Source: Vulcanimicrobiota bacterium (GTDB lineage: Bacteria; Vulcanimicrobiota; Vulcanimicrobiia; Vulcanimicrobiales; Vulcanimicrobiaceae). From it: a stretch of DNA of 64,000 nt. The DNA lies in assembly GCA_013036095.1 (NCBI GenBank), contig JAAXCW010000001.1, positions 1-64,000 on the forward strand. The letters run 5' to 3'. How positions within the stretch are numbered: the first letter of the stretch is position 1; each line of letters begins with the position of its first letter. The notes beneath the pieces were generated by a model. The model did no database searches, was not told the origin of the DNA, and worked only from the letters and a program-made list of their open reading frames with translations. This document shows, in pieces, positions 25,570-33,114 of this stretch. A program made the position numbers and the translations under genes.

Positions 25570-26861
25570 TGCAGTTGCTCAAGAAAAAGAACGCCGACCG
25601 CGCGAAGAAACATGTCTTCGCCGCGCAGCAAACGTATTACGAGCAGCCGCTGACGCTCACGGGCGGCCACGGCACGCGGGTCCGCGACGACGAAGGCAAC
25701 GAATACCTCGACGCGTTCGCCGGCATTGCGACCAACACGGTCGGGTACGGCGAAACCGAAGTCGCGCAAGCGGTCGCCGAGCAAGCCAAGAAGCTGATGC
25801 ACGTCTCGACGCTCTACTTGACCGACGAAATGCTCGATCTGGCCGAAAAGATCTCCGAGATCGCGCCCGAGGGCATGACGAAAACATTCTTCTCGAATTC
25901 AGGTTCCGAAGCCAACGAGATGGCCGCGCTCATTTCGCGCCTTGCGAAAAATTCGACCGACTTTCTTTCGCTCGAACAAGCCTATCACGGCCGAACGCTG
26001 TACACGGTCGCGCTCGCCGGCCAAAGCAACTGGCGCAATTTCGGTCCCGTCGTACCGCACGTTGCATTCGTGCCGAGCCCGTACTGCTACCGGTGTCCGC
26101 TCGGCATGACCTACCCGTCGTGCGGCATCGCTTGCGCGAAGGCGGCAAAGCGCGTTATCGAAACGCAGACGAACGGCAATCCCGCAGCGATGATCGCCGA
26201 GACGATCGCCGGCGTCGGCGGTATCATCACGCCGCCCCATGAGTACTTTAAAGTTTTGAAAGAGACGCTCGAACCGTTCGGCACGCTTTTTATTGCCGAC
26301 GAAGTGCAGACCGGCTGGGGACGGCTCGGCGACGGCATGTTCGGCATCACCGGAACCTACGGCGTCGTGCCCGACATCATCACGTCGGCGAAAGGCCTGG
26401 CGAGCGGGATGCCGATCGCCGTCACGATCACGCGACCCGAACTCGCCGACGTCTTTAAGGGCCCGCACATTAACACGTTCGGCGGCAACGCGCTATCGGC
26501 CACAGCCGCCCGCGTCACCCTCGAAGTCATCGAAAAGCGCGACCTGATCGCCAACGCGAAGCGCCAGGGTGAAAAACTCTTGGCCGGCTTGCGCGATCTG
26601 CAAAAACGCTTCCCGCTGATCGGCGATGTGCGCGGCCACGGCCTGATGATCGGCGTGGAACTCGTGCTCGACCAAAAGACGAAAGCCTATGCGCCGAACG
26701 AAGCCTCGCGCATGCTCGAAGAGATGCGTAAGCGCAAGGTCCTAATCGGCAAGGGCGGACGTTTCGGCAACGTGCTGCGCATTCAGCCGCCGCTGATCTT
26801 CGACGACAACGACACGGCCGAATTCCTACGGGCCTTCAGCGAGTCTCTAGCCGCGCTGTAA
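25569..26861 (+). CDS. Class III PLP-dependent aminotransferase (probable beta-alanine transaminase)
   Basis: 430 residues. Class III pattern: GNEYLDAFAGIATNTVGYG, FFSNSGSEANEMA, YHGRTLYTVALAG, LFIADEVQTGWGRLG, the PLP lysine in ITSAKGLASGMPIA, and NTFGGNALSATAARVTLEVI. A Cys-rich insert (YCYRCPLGMTYPSCGIAC) matches the AGXT2-like branch. In this operon it should convert beta-alanine to malonic semialdehyde for MmsA. Its ATG overlaps the permease stop by one base (TAATG). Confidence 0.9.
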   Translation: MQLLKKKNADRAKKHVFAAQQTYYEQPLTLTGGHGTRVRDDEGNEYLDAFAGIATNTVGYGETEVAQAVAEQAKKLMHVSTLYLTDEMLDLAEKISEIAPEGMTKTFFSNSGSEANEMAALISRLAKNSTDFLSLEQAYHGRTLYTVALAGQSNWRNFGPVVPHVAFVPSPYCYRCPLGMTYPSCGIACAKAAKRVIETQTNGNPAAMIAETIAGVGGIITPPHEYFKVLKETLEPFGTLFIADEVQTGWGRLGDGMFGITGTYGVVPDIITSAKGLASGMPIAVTITRPELADVFKGPHINTFGGNALSATAARVTLEVIEKRDLIANAKRQGEKLLAGLRDLQKRFPLIGDVRGHGLMIGVELVLDQKTKAYAPNEASRMLEEMRKRKVLIGKGGRFGNVLRIQPPLIFDDNDTAEFLRAFSESLAAL

Positions 26862-26877
26862 GCGCGGCGCGCATATT

Positions 26878-27018
26878 GTCATGGGTGAGCCGGACACATT
26901 GTGTCATGGTGAGCGGGCACATATTGTCATGGTGAGCCCAGTAATGTCATCCTGAGCGTAGCGTTTCGCCTTTAGCGAAACGCGAAGTCGAAGGACGGCC
27001 GAGCTTGTCGAGGCCCGC
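26878..27018 (+). repeat. Palindromic repeat locus 9, composite of both head types
   Basis: Three GTCATGG(G)TGAGC heads are followed by a full GTCATCCTGAGCGTA copy with stem-loop GTTTCGC-CTTTA-GCGAAAC, GTCGAAGGACGGCCGAGCTTGTCGAGGCCCGC. It lies between convergent genes and shows that the two head variants belong to one family. Confidence 0.88.
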
Positions 27019-27029
27019 TAGTGGGCGCC

Positions 27030-27383
27030 TTATTTCAGCAGATTGGCAGCCAGCTCTTCGAGTCTGCCTTCGAGGCTCTGGCGAGTACTGATGACGCCGC
27101 GCATGCTTGGAAACGAGGTGGCGGCACGCAGACGCGCTGCGAAATCTGCCCGAACGGCGGAATCGAACTCCGAAAAATCGGCGTAGCCGGCGACTTCGGC
27201 CGCGGCTTCGCTGGCGTCGTACATGCGCTTGACGAGCGAGCGTTCGAGGTCGGCGCGACAGTCGTCGCTACAATAAAGCGGTACGGCGCACGCCTGCATG
27301 GCTCCGACCGCTCGACTATGGCGTATTGACCCGGCGCACCAGAGGCAAGGGATGAAGCCGAGATCTGCGCACTCGTCACCCAC
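27030..27383 (-). CDS. Small Cys-rich (probable zinc-finger) protein
   Basis: 117 residues from a GTG at 27383. Cys pattern CxWC (PCLWCAGS) and CSDDC (LYCSDDCRADLE) would suit a treble-clef/MYND-like zinc site, followed by two amphipathic helices. It lies directly downstream of the LuxR-type gene, with a candidate operator 12 bp before its start. Overlapping open frames exist on both strands; this one is preferred for its Cys pairs and position. No family recognised. Confidence 0.5.
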   Translation of the reverse strand: MGDECADLGFIPCLWCAGSIRHSRAVGAMQACAVPLYCSDDCRADLERSLVKRMYDASEAAAEVAGYADFSEFDSAVRADFAARLRAATSFPSMRGVISTRQSLEGRLEELAANLLK

Positions 27384-27393
27384 ACCCGTAGGT

Positions 27394-27409
27394 TAGTACG
27401 GAAGTACTA
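27394..27409 (+). promoter_or_regulatory. Candidate operator TAGTAC-N4-GTACTA
   Basis: Perfect 6-bp inverted repeat with a 4-bp spacer, just upstream of the small Cys-rich gene. The same AGTAC-N4-GTACT core occurs at 28983-28996 upstream of the LuxR-type gene. Confidence 0.5.
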
Positions 27410-27418
27410 GTCTTCCTT

Positions 27419-28945
27419 CTAAGCTCGCTTCCGGCTCCGAAAAAGGCCGGCCAGCTGGGTCCGGTTGGTGACGTTATAAGTCCGGAAGAGCTGCGCAATG
27501 TGATTGCGCACGGTGTAGGGGCTGCGGTCCAGCGCCTTGGCGATGCCGGCGTTGCTCTTTCCCTCCAGCAGCAAATCGAGTACGCGCCGCTGCGCTTTGG
27601 AAAGCCGCCGGCTGTCGGCACCCTCATCGCCGGCCTCGGCAATCTCGCGCGCGACCCAGCTCTTGGGCCACGGCGCAATTTTCTGACGCGCCTCGATCAG
27701 CCACGCCGCCTCGCCTGTCGCGCGGTATAAGGCCAGCGCGCAGAGCGCGGTTCGCCAGCCGTAGTGAAACGCATCGAAGATCTCGCGCCCTTCGGAAAGC
27801 AGCGCGATCGCTTCTTCTTTTTCGCCCAGTTCGAGCATCGCTTTGCCGGCCGAGTACGCCGCAAACGCTCGCGTCCGGGGATCGTCGTCATAGGAAATCC
27901 CAGGCATCACGGGCGTGTTCAGCGAGCGAAATTGCGCGAGATATTTCTGCGAAAGCGCTGGATCGATCGTGGCAAACAATTCGGCCAAGACGAACAGCGA
28001 AGACCGTTCCTCCCGCTGCGTCTCCGACCACGAAAGATGCTGCGCGACTTCGTGCGCCTCGTGCAGCACGTCTTGCGCGAACGTGTGCTCGCCTGTGTTG
28101 CGCGCAAGATATGCCCGGTCGGTCAAACAGAGCACACGCCAATGCTCCGAAGGCGCGAGCGCGGAGGCCGCGCGAAAGGCGCGGAAAGCCGCCAATTCGT
28201 CGCCTTGCAATGCGTCGATCCAACCGATGTAACGTTGCGTTTGAAACTGCTCGAGCCGCGTGCCCGCTGCCCATTCCATCGAACCGTAAATCTCTCTGGC
28301 CCTGTCAGCTTCCTCGGTAAGCGGTAGTTCGCGGGCCAACAGGCTCAGCGTTCGAAGCGCCTTGGCGCGGTAATACTCGTCGGCTGCTTCAGCCGTCGCA
28401 AGTACGTCGAGTGCAGTCACGAGCTCACCCACTTGCCGCTCGGTGTCACGACGGCGCACGGCGATCCACGACAGCAGCACGTGCGCGCGCGCGCGGTTAT
28501 TCGGCGACGGATCTTGGAGCGCGCGCTCCATCAAGGCGGCGCTTTCCCGGTGCTCGTGCTCCAGCCACGCGAGCAGACCCTTATAAAAAATCGCGTCTGC
28601 TTGCAATTGACTGCCGGGTGCGGCTTTTTCAAGCGCGCGATCGAGCCGGAGGCGCGCTGTTGAAAAGTCGTTCGTCTCGGAGTAGGCCGCGCCTAGGAGA
28701 ATGTCGCGCTCGATCTCGGACTGCGAATCTTTCGTCTTCAAACCCGCGAGCCGTTCGATCATCTCGAGATAGCGCTGCTCGCGAAAATCTACGCGCGCGG
28801 ACAGCAAGGCGGCTCGAACGGGATCGCGCCCGCCGAGCTCGTCCAAGAAACGCCGGCAACCCGGGTAATCCGCCGACAAGAAGATAGCGTTAAAGCCGTC
28901 TTCGTTGAAGCGCGCCGTACGGCTCGATTGCTTGAGTGTAGCCAT
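27419..28945 (-). CDS. LuxR-family transcriptional regulator with TPR-like sensor region
   Basis: 508 residues. Residues ~25-420 form repeated helical hairpins typical of TPR-like signalling proteins (e.g. ILLGAAYSETNDFSTARLRLDRAL, AYSAGKAMLELGEKEEAIALLSEG). The last ~65 residues are a LuxR/GerE HTH: LSKAQRRVLDLLLEGKSNAGIAKALDRSPYTVRNHIAQLF. There is no NACHT/P-loop or receiver domain, so this is a compact MalT-like form without ATPase. AGTAC-N4-GTACT sites upstream of this gene and of the next suggest autoregulation. Confidence 0.82.
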   Translation of the reverse strand: MATLKQSSRTARFNEDGFNAIFLSADYPGCRRFLDELGGRDPVRAALLSARVDFREQRYLEMIERLAGLKTKDSQSEIERDILLGAAYSETNDFSTARLRLDRALEKAAPGSQLQADAIFYKGLLAWLEHEHRESAALMERALQDPSPNNRARAHVLLSWIAVRRRDTERQVGELVTALDVLATAEAADEYYRAKALRTLSLLARELPLTEEADRAREIYGSMEWAAGTRLEQFQTQRYIGWIDALQGDELAAFRAFRAASALAPSEHWRVLCLTDRAYLARNTGEHTFAQDVLHEAHEVAQHLSWSETQREERSSLFVLAELFATIDPALSQKYLAQFRSLNTPVMPGISYDDDPRTRAFAAYSAGKAMLELGEKEEAIALLSEGREIFDAFHYGWRTALCALALYRATGEAAWLIEARQKIAPWPKSWVAREIAEAGDEGADSRRLSKAQRRVLDLLLEGKSNAGIAKALDRSPYTVRNHIAQLFRTYNVTNRTQLAGLFRSRKRA

Positions 28946-28948
28946 GAT

Positions 28949-28968
28949 GCGGCGGGAGAACCCGCCGC
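28949..28968 (-). promoter_or_regulatory. Hairpin immediately upstream of the luxR-type start codon
   Basis: Perfect 8-bp stem GCGGCGGG with an AGAA/TTCT loop, ending three bases before the ATG at 28945. It occupies the place where a Shine-Dalgarno would be, so it could limit translation. It could also end transcripts from the lipoprotein gene upstream. Confidence 0.45.
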
Positions 28969-28982
28969 ACCATCCTTTTGGT

Positions 28983-28996
28983 AGTACCTTCGTACT
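28983..28996 (+). promoter_or_regulatory. Candidate operator AGTAC-N4-GTACT upstream of the luxR-type gene
   Basis: Perfect inverted repeat AGTAC-CTTC-GTACT, 38 bp before the regulator's start. It matches the site at 27394-27409. A related GTAC-TG-GTAC lies at 29241-29250. Confidence 0.5.
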
Positions 28997-29006
28997 GCCC
29001 TGCGCG

Positions 29007-29204
29007 CTACGGCGTGGGCGTCGGATCGGGGCATCCCGATTCGGGGCAATTGTTGGCCGGGCCGCCCCCGTTGTCAGCCTTCTGAACCTGCGGTGGCTTC
29101 TGTTGCTGGGCAGTAAGCGGGACGAGCGTGGAGCCCTTGGAGGTGCAGGCCTGCAGCGAGCAAGCGAAGGCGGCGAGGCATAATGCGATAAGTAGCTTTT
29201 TCAT
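29007..29204 (-). CDS. Small lipoprotein
   Basis: 65 residues: MKKLLIALCLAAFACSLQACTSK, a clear lipoprotein signal with lipobox LQAC (Cys20). The mature part is short and low-complexity, with a CPESGCPDPTPTP end that could form a disulphide. AAAGG lies upstream of the ATG. No family recognised. Confidence 0.75.
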   Translation of the reverse strand: MKKLLIALCLAAFACSLQACTSKGSTLVPLTAQQQKPPQVQKADNGGGPANNCPESGCPDPTPTP

Positions 29205-29216
29205 AGTGACCTTTCT

Positions 29217-29232
29217 GGCACCGGTAGGTGCC
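29217..29232. promoter_or_regulatory. Perfect 16-bp hairpin/palindrome upstream of the lipoprotein gene
   Basis: GGCACC-GGTA-GGTGCC, 13 bp before the lipoprotein ATG; either an operator or an mRNA hairpin. Confidence 0.4.
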
Positions 29233-29301
29233 GGGAAGGTGTACTGGTACGAAAAACCTACTGCGAAGCCTTGAAAGCGGGCGCCGCCCGGGAGGACTGC
29301 G

Positions 29302-29676
29302 ATGCTAAACAGCTTTCCAATGAACGGTTTTGTGCCGACTAAGGACGCCGCGAGGGCGCGGGCCTTCTACGAAGGTGTACTTGGATTTGAGTTCATCAGC
29401 GACAACGAGTACGTGGCGACCTACCGCGCCGGCGCGAACCGAATCATGCTGCAAAAAGGCGCGACGCTGGAACCGCTGCAGCGCACGATCGTCGGCTGGG
29501 AAGTCACCCGGATCCGCGATGTCGTCGCCGAGCTCACCAAACGCGGCGTAACCTTCGAGCGCCTAGGAATGGATTGGATGAAGCAGGACGATCTGGGAAT
29601 CTGGGACAGCTCGGACGGAAGCGTTGCCTGGTTCAAAGATCCCGACGGCAACACGCTCTCAGTCTCGGAACATTAG
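29302..29676 (+). CDS. VOC (glyoxalase/bleomycin-resistance fold) protein
   Basis: 124 residues with the paired beta-alpha-beta-beta-beta modules of the VOC fold: FVPTKDAARARAFYEGVLGFEFISD at the start and VAWFKDPDGNTLSVSEH at the end. The first-module metal ligand position (FVPTKD) has no His or Glu, so metal binding may be incomplete. A GGGAGG ribosome-binding site precedes the ATG. Substrate unknown. Confidence 0.83.
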   Translation: MLNSFPMNGFVPTKDAARARAFYEGVLGFEFISDNEYVATYRAGANRIMLQKGATLEPLQRTIVGWEVTRIRDVVAELTKRGVTFERLGMDWMKQDDLGIWDSSDGSVAWFKDPDGNTLSVSEH

Positions 29677-29678
29677 CC

Positions 29679-30089
29679 CTACTGCTTCGGTTTAAAGTTT
29701 AGCGATAACGAGTTGATGCAGTAGCGCGTGCCTTCGGGGCCGGGGCCGTCGTCGAAGACGTGGCCGAGGTGGGAGTCGCAGCGCTTGCATCGGACCTCGA
29801 CGCGATGCATGCCGAGCGTATCGTCATCTAACAACCGGACGTTTTGTTGCTCTTCCGGACGCGTGAAACTCGGCCAGCCGCAATGTGATTCGAATTTCGA
29901 ATCCGATTTGAAGAGCGGAGCGCCGCACGCGCCGCACGTGTACGTACCTTCGTCATCGACGCTGAGGAGCGAGCCCGTGAACGGACGCTCCGTGCCCGCT
30001 TCGCGCAGAATGTGGTAGCGCTCGGCTCCGAGCTCGTTACGCCATTCTTCTTCAGTTTTCGCAACGTCGGGCGCTGCGTCGTGTTTCAT
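29679..30089 (-). CDS. msrB: Peptide-methionine (R)-S-oxide reductase MsrB
   Basis: 136 residues from the ATG at 30089, which overlaps the upstream Uma2 stop as ATGA; a longer in-frame start would add a Cys/Arg-rich stretch not found in MsrB. Zinc-binding pairs CGACG and CKRC, the HCGWPSF motif, HLGHVFDDGPGPEGTRYCINSLSLNF with the catalytic Cys in RYCINS. It reduces methionine-R-sulfoxide in proteins. Confidence 0.93.
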   Translation of the reverse strand: MKHDAAPDVAKTEEEWRNELGAERYHILREAGTERPFTGSLLSVDDEGTYTCGACGAPLFKSDSKFESHCGWPSFTRPEEQQNVRLLDDDTLGMHRVEVRCKRCDSHLGHVFDDGPGPEGTRYCINSLSLNFKPKQ

Positions 30090-30622
30090 GACGGATCCAA
30101 ATCTGCAAAAACCGCATCCACGTCGAATTGCAGCCAAGGCAGGGCCGGATGTTTGAAGCGTTCTCCCGCGTAATATTCGCGCACTCCATCGGCAGCATGT
30201 GCGATAATGCGACGCGCCTTGGGATCAACGTCGAGCGCCAGGATCGAACCCGTTGCGACGTAGCGCGAAATTTTCTTTGCGAGATAGCGCAGATTGTCTG
30301 AAGGCGAACGCACCTCGATGGCAATCTCCGGTGACAGCGGCGGTTTCTCTCGACCGTGCCCGGTCAATCGTTCTCGCCGCTCGCGGCTCAGAAAGGCGAC
30401 ATCAGGAACGAACTCCGTTTTCTTTGTGCCCACAATGGCGCCAGGGTCGAATCGTACCTCAGTCACAACGATTCCACGATCGCCGGCGCAGGCTTTGACG
30501 ACTGCCACAAGGGCAACCTGAACGAGCCCGTGACTAATCTTGGGGCTCACCTTGGGATAGGGCCGGCCGTCGAGGTACTCGATTTCCGGCTTGTCGCACA
30601 TCGTGGTCGCCATACTCTGCAT
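30086..30622 (-). CDS. Uma2-family (DUF820) restriction-endonuclease-like protein, copy 2
   Basis: 178 residues from the ATG at 30622; this start aligns exactly with copy 1 (8948-9487) and lies 5 bases from an extended -10. Motifs: KPEIEYLDGRPYPKVSP, FVPDVAFL, PEIAIEVRSPSDN, ALDVDPKARRI. Its stop overlaps the msrB start, so the two are co-transcribed, an unusual pairing. Confidence 0.82.
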   Translation of the reverse strand: MQSMATTMCDKPEIEYLDGRPYPKVSPKISHGLVQVALVAVVKACAGDRGIVVTEVRFDPGAIVGTKKTEFVPDVAFLSRERRERLTGHGREKPPLSPEIAIEVRSPSDNLRYLAKKISRYVATGSILALDVDPKARRIIAHAADGVREYYAGERFKHPALPWLQFDVDAVFADLDPS

Positions 30623-30627
30623 CTCAC

Positions 30628-30636
30628 ATAATACCA
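30628..30636 (-). promoter_or_regulatory. Extended -10 promoter for a leaderless uma2-msrB transcript
   Basis: On the minus strand TG-G-TATTAT ends 5 bases before the ATG at 30622. The geometry is similar to the promoter of the other Uma2 gene. Confidence 0.5.
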
Positions 30637-30670
30637 TCACGCGCTAGCCCCTAATGGAGAGGGGCAAAAG

Positions 30671-30694
30671 AAAAAAGGCGCCGGGGCGCCTTTT
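30671..30694 (-). terminator. Rho-independent terminator after the DUF1059 gene
   Basis: AAAAGGCGCC-GGG-GCGCCTTTT stem-loop followed on the minus strand by a run of T. It ends the short DUF1059 transcript. Confidence 0.8.
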
Positions 30695-30712
30695 CGATGA
30701 CTGCGACGCGCT

Positions 30713-30904
30713 TTAGGTAAGTGCGCCTTCTTTAATACCGGACCGTATTTGGCTGCGCAGTTCGGGCGTATCTTCATGCTTGTGCACCCTGACCGCGTGC
30801 GTGACCGCCGAGTCGAGCAATTCTTCTTCGGTGTCGGCCGCGATTGCGATGGTGCAGTTATTTTCGCTGGGAAATTCGCGGCAATCGATGGTTTTACGAG
30901 CCAT
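30713..30904 (-). CDS. DUF1059 small protein
   Basis: 63 residues from the ATG at 30904, with AAAGGGG well placed upstream. The sequence KTIDCREFPSENNCTIAIAADTEEELLDSAVTHAVRVHKHED fits the DUF1059 pattern: an early Cys, then a TEEELL..A..HA..VH helix. Own terminator; probably a monocistronic cytosolic protein. Function unknown in the family. Confidence 0.8.
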   Translation of the reverse strand: MARKTIDCREFPSENNCTIAIAADTEEELLDSAVTHAVRVHKHEDTPELRSQIRSGIKEGALT

Positions 30905-30968
30905 AGAGACCCCTTTCCACATTGTGGACCTGAAAGGTACCGCCCGCCAGAACCCGTCTCCTCCAACC

Positions 30969-32057
30969 TTAGAGGGAGAGTAATTTGCGAGCCTGGGGCG
31001 TGTCCTGGTACTCGACGGTCAGGATAGCACGCATGTGCGTGCGAGCGGCGTTTGCATCCGGCGTGCCGATTTTTCCGAGCGTGGTATACATGTCGAGTAG
31101 GAGCTGCGGCAGGTCTCGGTCGCGCGGATAGACTTTGTGCATGTCGTCGATCGCGGTGGCGATCTGCACGGCCGCGTTGCTTTCTTGCGAAGTGTAGCCA
31201 TAGCCGATCATGAAATTGACGCGCTTGAGTTCGTTTTGAATGCCGAGAATCGACATTCCCATCGGCCCGAAATACTCGTCCGCGGGCGCCAGCGTCGTTA
31301 AATACACGTCGTGCGGTTGTGACTTGACGCTGGCGATGAGCGGCGGCGCGTTTGCCAGGCGCAGCCTGTTGAGCACCGCCTGAGCGTTGACTTGGTCGCC
31401 CTGCGTGTAGCTTTCCGCGCCGGCAGCCGCATTGCGCAACGCGTTAAGGAAAGACGGCCCCCACGTGGAGGGCAAATTGGCGATCGGAAACGCCGGTGCG
31501 TTCGCATGCACGAAGGCTAAACTGCGCCACGAGGCGTCGCCGCTGATCAGGTAGCCGCGCCAGTTCGCCTCGACCCGCTCCAATTGTGCGTTCGCGTCGC
31601 GGGGATAGGCCTGCAATAGCGCGGTGGCATCTTCGTCGGCATATTGTGCGAGCGCGATGGGATCTTCGAGCGCGTTGACCCGCGCGAGCAAATCCTTGGC
31701 TTTGGTCTGCTCCGCGCGATCGGGATTGTTTTTCTGAACGAAGAGCGCCGCCTCGCGCACCCACCACGGTACAGCTTCGTGATTGATGAGCGGATCGTAA
31801 TGTAAGGCAGACGCCATATCGACCGTCAGTTGCGCCAGGTTAGCATAACCCGGATCGTTTGGCCGCTGCAGCGAGTACGCGCGGCCGGCGTTAAAGATCG
31901 TTGAGAGATATTCTTGCTGATTGTAAAACGTCCAGCCCTGCGCAGCGCCCTTTTCGAACGATGCCTTCATCTGTGCGTACAGCGTGGCGGGATCGGCCAT
32001 GAGCGTCGCGCTCGCCCGCAACGGCAACAAGAGCGCTAGTAACGCCCCCATTATCAT
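30969..32057 (-). CDS. Secreted alpha-helical protein of unknown function
   Basis: 362 residues from the ATG at 32057 (MIMGALLALLLPLRASATLMA), a signal peptide; 32051 is an alternative ATG. The longer open frame to 32108 would read a dispersed repeat as STTRPLRRPLLR, so it is rejected, yet the 32057 ATG itself comes from the repeat's CAGGATGA. The mature protein is helical and repeat-like (FYNQQEYLSTIFNAGRAYSLQRPNDPGYANLAQL; ALLQAYPRDANAQLERVEAN), as in TPR-like scaffolds. No family recognised. It follows PurP-2 closely. Confidence 0.65.
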   Translation of the reverse strand: MIMGALLALLLPLRASATLMADPATLYAQMKASFEKGAAQGWTFYNQQEYLSTIFNAGRAYSLQRPNDPGYANLAQLTVDMASALHYDPLINHEAVPWWVREAALFVQKNNPDRAEQTKAKDLLARVNALEDPIALAQYADEDATALLQAYPRDANAQLERVEANWRGYLISGDASWRSLAFVHANAPAFPIANLPSTWGPSFLNALRNAAAGAESYTQGDQVNAQAVLNRLRLANAPPLIASVKSQPHDVYLTTLAPADEYFGPMGMSILGIQNELKRVNFMIGYGYTSQESNAAVQIATAIDDMHKVYPRDRDLPQLLLDMYTTLGKIGTPDANAARTHMRAILTVEYQDTPQARKLLSL

Positions 32058-32098
32058 CCTGAGTAGAGGCCGCCTTAGCGGCCTCGTAGTCGAAGGAC
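32054..32098 (+). repeat. Palindromic repeat locus 10, between purP-2 and the secreted-protein gene
   Basis: TCATCCTGAGTAG, stem-loop AGGCCGC-CTTA-GCGGCCT, CGTAGTCGAAGGACTA. It provides the stop codon of purP-2 at one edge and a start codon of the next gene at the other. Confidence 0.88.
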
Positions 32099-33114
32099 TA
32101 CCCATCATCTAATACCATTCCCAGTTTATTACTCGAAATGGCATTTTTGAGTTCCCTGGCAATCCGGCGCCCGGTCGACATGGGCTCCGAGTAATTCAGG
32201 TATGAATACGGCGAGCCGTCGATGAAGAGGTTGGTCCCCGCTACAATGCGCGCGGAAATCTCCATCACGAAGAACTGCATGTCGGGCGTAATGATCGTCT
32301 CGATGCAGAACGCGCCGAATAATCCCTTCGGCCCGCAAATCTCCTTACTAACCTGCACGACCGCCTCGCCCATGCGGTAGGCTTCCGCCAGCATTGATTC
32401 GCGCAGCGAGACCGGCGAGTTGCCGACGACAACATATGAAGGGCTGACGTCCATGCCTTCCTGCGCCGCTGCCGGAATTCGGCCAAGGGAGTCGACGTTG
32501 GTTTCGTACCGGCGATCCATGCTCATGATCTCGAGCCGGTCTTCCAGCGGCGAGTAAAAATAATGCACGTAAAGGGGAACGCCGACGATGTACTCTTGTA
32601 TGATGTGTTCTTCTTTGAGGTGCGCGGCGCGCGCTTCGAAGTCGGCGGTATCGCGGATGAACATGTACCCTTTTCCGCCCTTGGCCCCGTACAGCTTCAC
32701 AATAACGGGACGGTCAATATCGCTGCCCGTTTGAAATTGGCGGGGCAGCGTGAGCCCTGCGCGTGAGAGCCACTGGCGCTGCAGTTCGCGGCTCGCTTCC
32801 CAGTCGAGCACAGCTTTGTTTCCGAAATAGGGAATCGTCATGCGCTTGTGCTCGTCGAGGGAAAGATATGCTACGAACGAGCCGTGCGGCACAATGATAA
32901 TCTTGCGCTTTTCGAGCTCGCCGATGAGTTTTGGAAACTCTTGGTACCGCTCGACGCCGATCACTTCATCGACGAAACGGAATGAACGATACAATGCTTC
33001 GGTGTCGCGGTTCGCGATTGCCAGCGTTCCGAATCCTTCGTCGTGCGCGCCTTTAAGAATTTGAAGCGCCGAATGCGATCCGAGCGTTGCAACAGTGTAA
33101 GACCGGTTCGGCAT
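32098..33114 (-). CDS. purP: PurP: formate-dependent AICAR formyl ligase
   Basis: 338 residues, usual PurP length. N-terminal domain YTVATLGSHSALQILKGAHDEGFGTLAI, then KRMTIPYFGNKAVLDWEASRELQRQWL, ATP-grasp residues IVKLYGAKGGKGYMFI, IIQEYIVGVPLYVHYFYSP, MSMDRRYETNVDSLGR, GPKGLFGAFCIETI and EISARIVAGTNLFIDGSPYS. In archaea PurP makes FAICAR from AICAR, formate and ATP in place of the PurH transformylase. Its start overlaps a PurS-like gene (TAATG), and other purine genes lie ~2 kb away. No PurH or PurO is in the window. Confidence 0.88.
   Translation of the reverse strand: MPNRSYTVATLGSHSALQILKGAHDEGFGTLAIANRDTEALYRSFRFVDEVIGVERYQEFPKLIGELEKRKIIIVPHGSFVAYLSLDEHKRMTIPYFGNKAVLDWEASRELQRQWLSRAGLTLPRQFQTGSDIDRPVIVKLYGAKGGKGYMFIRDTADFEARAAHLKEEHIIQEYIVGVPLYVHYFYSPLEDRLEIMSMDRRYETNVDSLGRIPAAAQEGMDVSPSYVVVGNSPVSLRESMLAEAYRMGEAVVQVSKEICGPKGLFGAFCIETIITPDMQFFVMEISARIVAGTNLFIDGSPYSYLNYSEPMSTGRRIARELKNAISSNKLGMVLDDG

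Noticed and set aside
27035-27385. Alternative minus-strand frame overlapping the Cys-rich gene, and a plus-strand frame at 27021-27329
   Set aside because: They lack recognisable motifs or sensible composition, while the chosen frame has paired Cys motifs and an upstream candidate operator.
30637-30966. Longer minus-strand frame across the DUF1059 locus
   Set aside because: It runs through the terminator hairpin and is Arg/Lys/Ser-rich. The 30713-30904 frame matches a known family and has a Shine-Dalgarno.
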